From Devosia sp. (lineage in GTDB: Bacteria; Pseudomonadota; Alphaproteobacteria; Rhizobiales; Devosiaceae), in the NCBI GenBank assembly GCA_028290245.1, contig JAQGKG010000353.1, positions 1 to 10,733 on the forward strand: 10,733 nucleotides of DNA, given 5' to 3'. Under the pieces are notes generated by a model. The model saw only the letters and a list, made by a program, of their open reading frames with translations. It was not told the origin of the DNA and made no database searches. The position numbers and the translations under genes were made by a program. Each line of letters starts with the position of its first letter. The first letter of the stretch is position 1. This document shows, piece after piece, positions 7,078 to 10,733 of this stretch.

Positions 7078-7129
7078 GAACCCCCACCCAGCCTCCCCCT
7101 ATCAGGGGGAGGTTAGGTGGGGGGTACCC
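7078..7129. repeat. Palindromic element copy 2, compact hairpin
   Basis: Arms 7081-7100 (CCCCCACCCAGCCTCCCCCT) and 7104-7123 are reverse complements at 18 of 20 positions around a 3-base loop, ATC. The right edge is GGGGGGTACCC, matching the left edge of the copy at 2651-2773 when read on the other strand. The shared core is CCCCCACCTAGCCTCCCCCT. It lies between the convergent mutase and 597-residue genes, so it can form a stable hairpin in either transcript. It lacks a downstream T-run on either strand. It could stabilise 3' ends or block read-through, but this is an inference. Confidence 0.85.
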
Positions 7130-7143
7130 GCTTAGCGAAAACT

Positions 7144-8937
7144 CTACTTCGCAGTCGCTTCGATGGTGACTTTGCCGATCAGTGCGGTGGGGTCGTCTTC
7201 GGCGGCCATGAAGTCCAGCATGTCGAGGCCCTGGGCGTCTTTTGAGGTCATGTCGATGGTCAGGTGCTTGGCTTTGCCGCTGATGAAGGCGCTGATGGCG
7301 GCGCCGACTTTTTGAGCTTCAGCAGCGCCGGCGAGGACGCCGATGATGCTGCCTTCGGCCAGGCCGGCATAGACCGGGCGCAGGGTTGCAGGGTCGGCGC
7401 CTTGATCGGCGGCAACGCTGGCGAGGATAATGTCTGACAAGCCTGCGTCATCGATATCGAGCTTGAGGCTGCGGATGGCGAGGCCCATTGCTGCGGCGAG
7501 GGACTGGTTTTCGTCGAGGCTGAACAGGGCCTCGCTGGCGTTGCTGAGCGTGCCGGAGAGCGCGACGGTGGCGAGATCGGCACCGGTCATCGATAGCTCG
7601 TCGATGGTGATGGTGTCCTCGGCCTCGCTCCAGGATGCATCGACGGTGAAGCCGGCGTCGACGCTGGTAATGCCCAGGTTGATCAATTGCTGCAGCTGCG
7701 CATCCTCGGTGGCCTCGGGCAGGTCGACCACGATATGGCTGGCCGTCGTCAGCACATCGGTGGGGATGCCGTTGAAGTAAGCGCCCAGTGTCAGGTCGAA
7801 GTTGCCGATGCTGGCGGCGATGCGTTCGCCATCGGCCTCTGGATCCGGGATATCGACGACGATATCACTGAAGGAGAAGCCTTCAAATGCCGGGATCAGA
7901 GCGCGGGCGTTCGCCATGAACCAGGCTTCGTCGATGGCCGCAGGGGCGGCGGCGATGGCCGCGAGCGGGCCCGACAGGTCCATTTCCTTGATGGTCATGT
8001 TGCCGAGTTTAATGGTGCCGTCGCCGTCCACCGCGATATCGAGCCCGTCCATGGAGATGGACGGATAGATACCCGGGCTCATGCCGCCCATGGTCATGCC
8101 AGCGATGGAAAAGCTCATGGGGCGACCTTCGTCCTCGCCGGAGCAATCAAACCCATCGAAGGTTGCGGGTGAGGATTCAAAGGCGGTGAAAAAGTCGCCG
8201 TAGATGCGCAGCAGCGTGCCGATGGTTTCGGGTGAGGGATCATCCTGGCCCTCAAGGGACTGGATCAGGCTGACCGTTTCGGCGAAGGAGGTGTTGAGTG
8301 GTCGAGCCTTCAGCTCGCCGACAGTCATGCCGCCGATCGTGCAACTAAGGTCGGGGGCTTCGAAGGTGCCGCCGGCAAACGAGACGTCGGTGTAGATGGT
8401 TTGCATTTCAGCTGGGGCATCGCCTTGGACGAGACCGTAAAGGCCGAGCATACCGGCAATATTGAAGTTGGCGGCAGATATTTGGCCGAAGTCGCCACTG
8501 CCGTCGTCGCCTGCATCGACAGACCAACCCGTCAGCGCAACGGTTGCTGCATTTCCGTCGGTCACATCACTCAAGACTAGGTCGTTGAAGGTGACGGTGG
8601 AGCTGTGGGCTTCGCCGTCGATTGTGGTGCTGGTTTCAAGCGTGATGGTGGGGATTGTGATGCTGGTAGCAGTGAGGCCTGCCAGGGCATCGGCATTTTC
8701 GGCCACGGCGCCGGTGAATATGGCGCGGAGGGTGTCGTCATCGACATTGGAATCGACGGCGGCGATCTCAGGAATTTCGACAATAATGGATGAGACGGGG
8801 GCCGCTGCTTCGGCGGCCGGCGCTTCCTTGGTCTTGGTCTTTTGTGCCCAGGCTGCAGTTGCCGGCAAGGCTACACTCAACAAACAGGCTGTAGCCAGGA
8901 GGCCAAGGCGCCGCCCGACATTTGTGCTGAACACCAT
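7144..8937 (-). CDS. Exported acidic beta-rich protein of unknown function
   Basis: I do not recognise this 597-residue protein. It starts with a Sec signal peptide: GRR then a hydrophobic core LGLLATACLLSVAL and a likely cleavage site AWA|Q after residue 31. It then has a short charged and Ala-rich linker. The mature part is rich in Asp, Glu, Thr and Ser, poor in Lys and Arg, and alternates short beta-like strands with phrases such as VTFNDLVLSDV and ITIDELSMTGADLATVALSG. This is reminiscent of repetitive beta-sheet envelope proteins (AsmA-like), but that is only an impression. Ile-x-Gly-Met motifs recur at 160-163, 201-204 and 278-281, with a related GNMT at 312-315. Two cysteines in the mature region (Cys199, Cys265) could form a disulfide. 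No membrane segment follows the signal peptide. GGAGA lies 7 bases upstream of the ATG. It is 84 bases downstream of another exported-protein gene. Confidence 0.9.
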   Translation of the reverse strand: MVFSTNVGRRLGLLATACLLSVALPATAAWAQKTKTKEAPAAEAAAPVSSIIVEIPEIAAVDSNVDDDTLRAIFTGAVAENADALAGLTATSITIPTITLETSTTIDGEAHSSTVTFNDLVLSDVTDGNAATVALTGWSVDAGDDGSGDFGQISAANFNIAGMLGLYGLVQGDAPAEMQTIYTDVSFAGGTFEAPDLSCTIGGMTVGELKARPLNTSFAETVSLIQSLEGQDDPSPETIGTLLRIYGDFFTAFESSPATFDGFDCSGEDEGRPMSFSIAGMTMGGMSPGIYPSISMDGLDIAVDGDGTIKLGNMTIKEMDLSGPLAAIAAAPAAIDEAWFMANARALIPAFEGFSFSDIVVDIPDPEADGERIAASIGNFDLTLGAYFNGIPTDVLTTASHIVVDLPEATEDAQLQQLINLGITSVDAGFTVDASWSEAEDTITIDELSMTGADLATVALSGTLSNASEALFSLDENQSLAAAMGLAIRSLKLDIDDAGLSDIILASVAADQGADPATLRPVYAGLAEGSIIGVLAGAAEAQKVGAAISAFISGKAKHLTIDMTSKDAQGLDMLDFMAAEDDPTALIGKVTIEATAK

Positions 8938-9021
8938 GGTGGTTTCTCCGGTTTAGGTTGTCGGCAATGTGAACTTTTGGCCGTCAGGCTTCAATAGCTA
9001 GATAGGGCGCGAAGATGACAC

Positions 9022-9996
9022 TTAGTAAACGGCGGTCAGAACTTCGATTTCGCGTGCGGCGCCGGGCTGGACCTGGAACTCGCGGTTGAACACCTGACTG
9101 CCCTGCTTGGCGAGAACGCTATAGTCGCCCTCGGCCAGAACCGTAGTGGGGAAGGCGCCAAGTTCGGTAAAAACCGTAGCGCCGTCTGGGGTTTTGACCG
9201 TCCATTCGACGTCGGCAATGGCCTCGCCGCCGGCCTCGGAAACCAGCTTGAACGAGACCTGGCTGGCATGGTGGTACAGCGTCGCGTCGGTCAACTGGCC
9301 AGCTTCGACCCGCAGGTCGGCACGCACGACGGCGTTGATGGCGCCGAAATGGGAGACGATGTGGTAGGTGCCGGCATTGAGTGTGACAATGTCATTGGCG
9401 GCTAGGCCTTCGGCTACCGGCGTGCGATCGCCCTCATTGCCCGAGGTGAAAATGTCGAACTTGAGCAGGTCGACGGGGATCGGGATGTCGCCGGTAACGG
9501 CGGAGTTGAGCCGCAGCGCGCCGGCATCGATGACGAAGGACTTTTCGTTAGGGCCGGGCACGACCGACAGCCCATCGCTGGTCTGGGCTCGGCCATAAGC
9601 GACATGCACCACATATTCGCCGGGCGGCAAATCGACCGTGGGTTGGCCGAGTTCGGACTTGGCCACCAAAGCGAGCTCGCCGCTGGCATCGGGAACGGTG
9701 TCGAAAATCCGCCAGACCAGGCCATCAGGAATCTGTGCGCCGTCTGGCGTGATGCGGGCGTTCAGCGTTACCGGCTGCGGCACCGAAGTGAGGGCGGATA
9801 TCGCATCGGTCGCTGGCGTTTGTTCGGGTTGGGTACCCTCTTGCGATGAGGGCAGGCTGTCGCGATCGGGACGCGGGCGCGGCATAGGCGGCATTTCCGT
9901 AGCGGCCTGGGCATACACGGATGTAGAAAGCATCGGGACGGCGGGCGCTGCGATAGCCAGCACAAACAGCAGGGCCAGGAATGGTCGCAGGCGCAT
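9022..9996 (-). CDS. Exported three-repeat beta-sandwich protein, function unknown
   Basis: The 324-residue product has a signal peptide (LRPFLALLFVLAIAAPAV, likely cut near SVYA|Q at 29) and a Pro-rich, low-complexity linker (about 35-64, including PPMPRPRPDRD). Three tandem units of about 80 residues follow (about 77-160, 161-243, 244-324). Each unit has a W/F-x-[IV/VK/IF] strand (GLVWRIFD 92-99, LLKFDIFTS 177-185, DVEWTVKTP 262-270). Each then has a Leu-x-x-Gly-x-Tyr strand-turn (PPGEYVVHVAYG, NAGTYHIVSHFG, AEGDYSVLAKQG). This resembles carboxypeptidase-regulatory or other Ig-like repeats. I recall similar uncharacterised proteins in Hyphomicrobiales, but the role is unknown. It is likely periplasmic or surface-associated. 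GGGAGA lies 7 bases before the ATG. It is the first gene of a possible two-gene minus-strand unit. Confidence 0.92.
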   Translation of the reverse strand: MRLRPFLALLFVLAIAAPAVPMLSTSVYAQAATEMPPMPRPRPDRDSLPSSQEGTQPEQTPATDAISALTSVPQPVTLNARITPDGAQIPDGLVWRIFDTVPDASGELALVAKSELGQPTVDLPPGEYVVHVAYGRAQTSDGLSVVPGPNEKSFVIDAGALRLNSAVTGDIPIPVDLLKFDIFTSGNEGDRTPVAEGLAANDIVTLNAGTYHIVSHFGAINAVVRADLRVEAGQLTDATLYHHASQVSFKLVSEAGGEAIADVEWTVKTPDGATVFTELGAFPTTVLAEGDYSVLAKQGSQVFNREFQVQPGAAREIEVLTAVY

Positions 9997-10057
9997 CGGG
10001 TCTCCCGGGGAAACGGATTGAATCGTTTGGGCGTCTTAGGCGGTGATTGGGGAAAAG

Positions 10058-10068
10058 CTGTGTCACAG
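10058..10068. promoter_or_regulatory. Palindrome CTGTGTCACAG in the divergent intergenic region
   Basis: An 11-base perfect inverted repeat (CTGTG-T-CACAG) lies 62 bases upstream of the 324-residue exported-protein gene and 109 bases upstream of the nitroreductase gene. Short symmetric sites in divergent promoter regions are often operators, but no family can be named. Chance occurrence is possible at this length. Confidence 0.3.
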
Positions 10069-10122
10069 AGATGAGGGGATGAAAACAGCGCAATGGAGGG
10101 TGAGGCAGAATTTGTCGCATAT

Positions 10123-10137
10123 GCTGGCGACGCCAGC
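10123..10137. promoter_or_regulatory. Perfect palindrome GCTGGCGACGCCAGC
   Basis: Seven-base arms around a single central A form a perfect 15-base inverted repeat, 40 bases upstream of the nitroreductase ATG. The loop is too short for a full-length hairpin (at best 6 bp with a 3-base loop), which fits a dimeric DNA-binding site better than an RNA structure. No -10/-35 pair near it is convincing. Regulator unknown. Confidence 0.4.
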
Positions 10138-10176
10138 CGGTTGAGGATAGAACTCGCCTGAAATCCGGAGAGTTCG

Positions 10177-10733
10177 ATGCCCGCCAATGCTGCCATGCGC
10201 GACTATCTGCTGACCCGCCGCTCGGTGGGCATCGCTTTCCTCAAGGAGCCGGGTCCGACTGCTGCAGAGCTGGAGCAATTGCTGACCATTGCGACGCGCG
10301 TGCCCGACCATGGCAAGATCGCGCCGTGGCGGCTGGTGGTCATCGAGGGTGAGGCGCGAGTAGCGGCCGGTGAGAAGCTGGCGGAGATTTATGCGCGCAA
10401 CAATCCGGACACCGACGAAGCCAGTATCGAGATCGAGCGGCAGCGGTTTTTGCCGGCGCCTCTAACTGTGGTGGTGATTTCTTCGCCCAAGGACCACCCA
10501 AAGGTACCGGAGATCGAACAGTTAATGTCGGCCGGCAACGTGGCGTTCAACTTGGTTCATGCCGCCCACGCGCTGGGCTTTGCGGCGTCTTGGGTAACCC
10601 GCTGGTATGCGTTCGACGATGAAGCGGCGGCAATGCTGGGCGCAGGATTGGGCGAGCGCATTGTTGGGTTCATTCATATCGGCACGCCTACGGCTATAAT
10701 CGAAGATCGGCCACGGCCGCCTTTGGCCGATGT
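10177..10733 (+). CDS. Nitroreductase family protein, YdjA-like (3' end missing)
   Basis: The frame runs for 185 codons and off the right edge of the window. It belongs to the FMN-dependent nitroreductase family, small flavoproteins that use NAD(P)H to reduce nitro compounds, quinones or related acceptors. Visible FMN-contact signatures are RRS (14-16) near the N-terminus, R-x-P-D-H-G-K-x-x-P-W-R (41-52), which is typical of the YdjA subgroup, and a C-terminal half with NVAFNLVHAAHALGFAASWVTRW and IVGFIHIGTP. Family length is about 185-200, so only a few residues are missing. GGAG lies 6 bases upstream of the ATG at 10177. A second ATG at 10195 is less likely. It is divergent from the exported-protein genes, and its physiological substrate is unknown. 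Confidence 0.93.
   Translation, partial: MPANAAMRDYLLTRRSVGIAFLKEPGPTAAELEQLLTIATRVPDHGKIAPWRLVVIEGEARVAAGEKLAEIYARNNPDTDEASIEIERQRFLPAPLTVVVISSPKDHPKVPEIEQLMSAGNVAFNLVHAAHALGFAASWVTRWYAFDDEAAAMLGAGLGERIVGFIHIGTPTAIIEDRPRPPLAD

Noticed and set aside
7078..7129. Compact hairpin as a canonical intrinsic terminator
   Set aside because: No T-run follows the stem on either strand. The nearby eight-T run precedes it on the plus strand. It is better described as a repeat copy that may or may not affect termination.
7687..8172. Plus-strand frames opposite the 597-residue exported protein
   Set aside because: The minus-strand frame has a signal peptide, a good ribosome binding site and consistent codon use over 1.8 kb. 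The plus-strand frames have none of these.
8938..9021. Promoter between the two exported-protein genes
   Set aside because: A TTGAAG-like -35 can be found on the minus strand, but the hexamer 17 bases on (CACATT) is a poor -10, so I do not call a promoter.

Overview
This is a GC-rich chromosomal window (roughly 60% G+C by eye) with housekeeping and envelope genes. It looks like an alphaproteobacterium of the order Hyphomicrobiales, perhaps a Devosia-like genus. The basis for that is the yidD-thrS adjacency, the sequence character of thrS, arfB and the nucleotide-sugar genes, a rhizobial-type exported three-repeat protein, and GC-rich palindromic intergenic elements. The genus is an inference. 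I see no tRNA, rRNA, CRISPR array, transposase or phage gene.

Positions 1-2631 (plus strand) carry the tail of an unidentified upstream frame, then yidD (membrane protein insertion efficiency factor), thrS (threonyl-tRNA synthetase) and a 76-residue protein of unknown function whose ATG overlaps the thrS stop codon. A long imperfect inverted repeat (about 2651-2773) then leads directly into arfB, a GGQ peptidyl-tRNA hydrolase that rescues stalled ribosomes.

Positions 3314-7064 (plus strand) form a compact nucleotide-sugar operon. UDP-glucose 6-dehydrogenase overlaps a UDP-glucuronate 4-epimerase-like gene by 4 bases, and a phosphomannomutase/phosphoglucomutase follows after 17 bases. The first two steps would convert UDP-glucose to UDP-glucuronate and then UDP-galacturonate. 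The mutase supplies a sugar 1-phosphate. Together they would feed LPS, capsule or exopolysaccharide synthesis, but no glycosyltransferase or polymerase gene is in view.

Positions 7065-7143 lie between convergent genes and hold a T-run and a second, compact copy of the palindromic element.

Positions 7144-9996 (minus strand) encode two exported proteins of unknown function. The upstream one (324 residues) has a signal peptide, a proline-rich linker and three tandem beta-sandwich-like repeats. The downstream one (597 residues) is an acidic, beta-rich protein with recurring Ile-x-Gly-Met motifs. A 180-base divergent intergenic region with two short perfect palindromes separates them from a plus-strand nitroreductase-family gene, which runs off the end of the window.

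Most of the window is ordinary. The points most worth a second look are the palindromic element family and its position at the arfB start, the two uncharacterised exported proteins, the small protein coupled to thrS, and the palindromes in the divergent promoter region.
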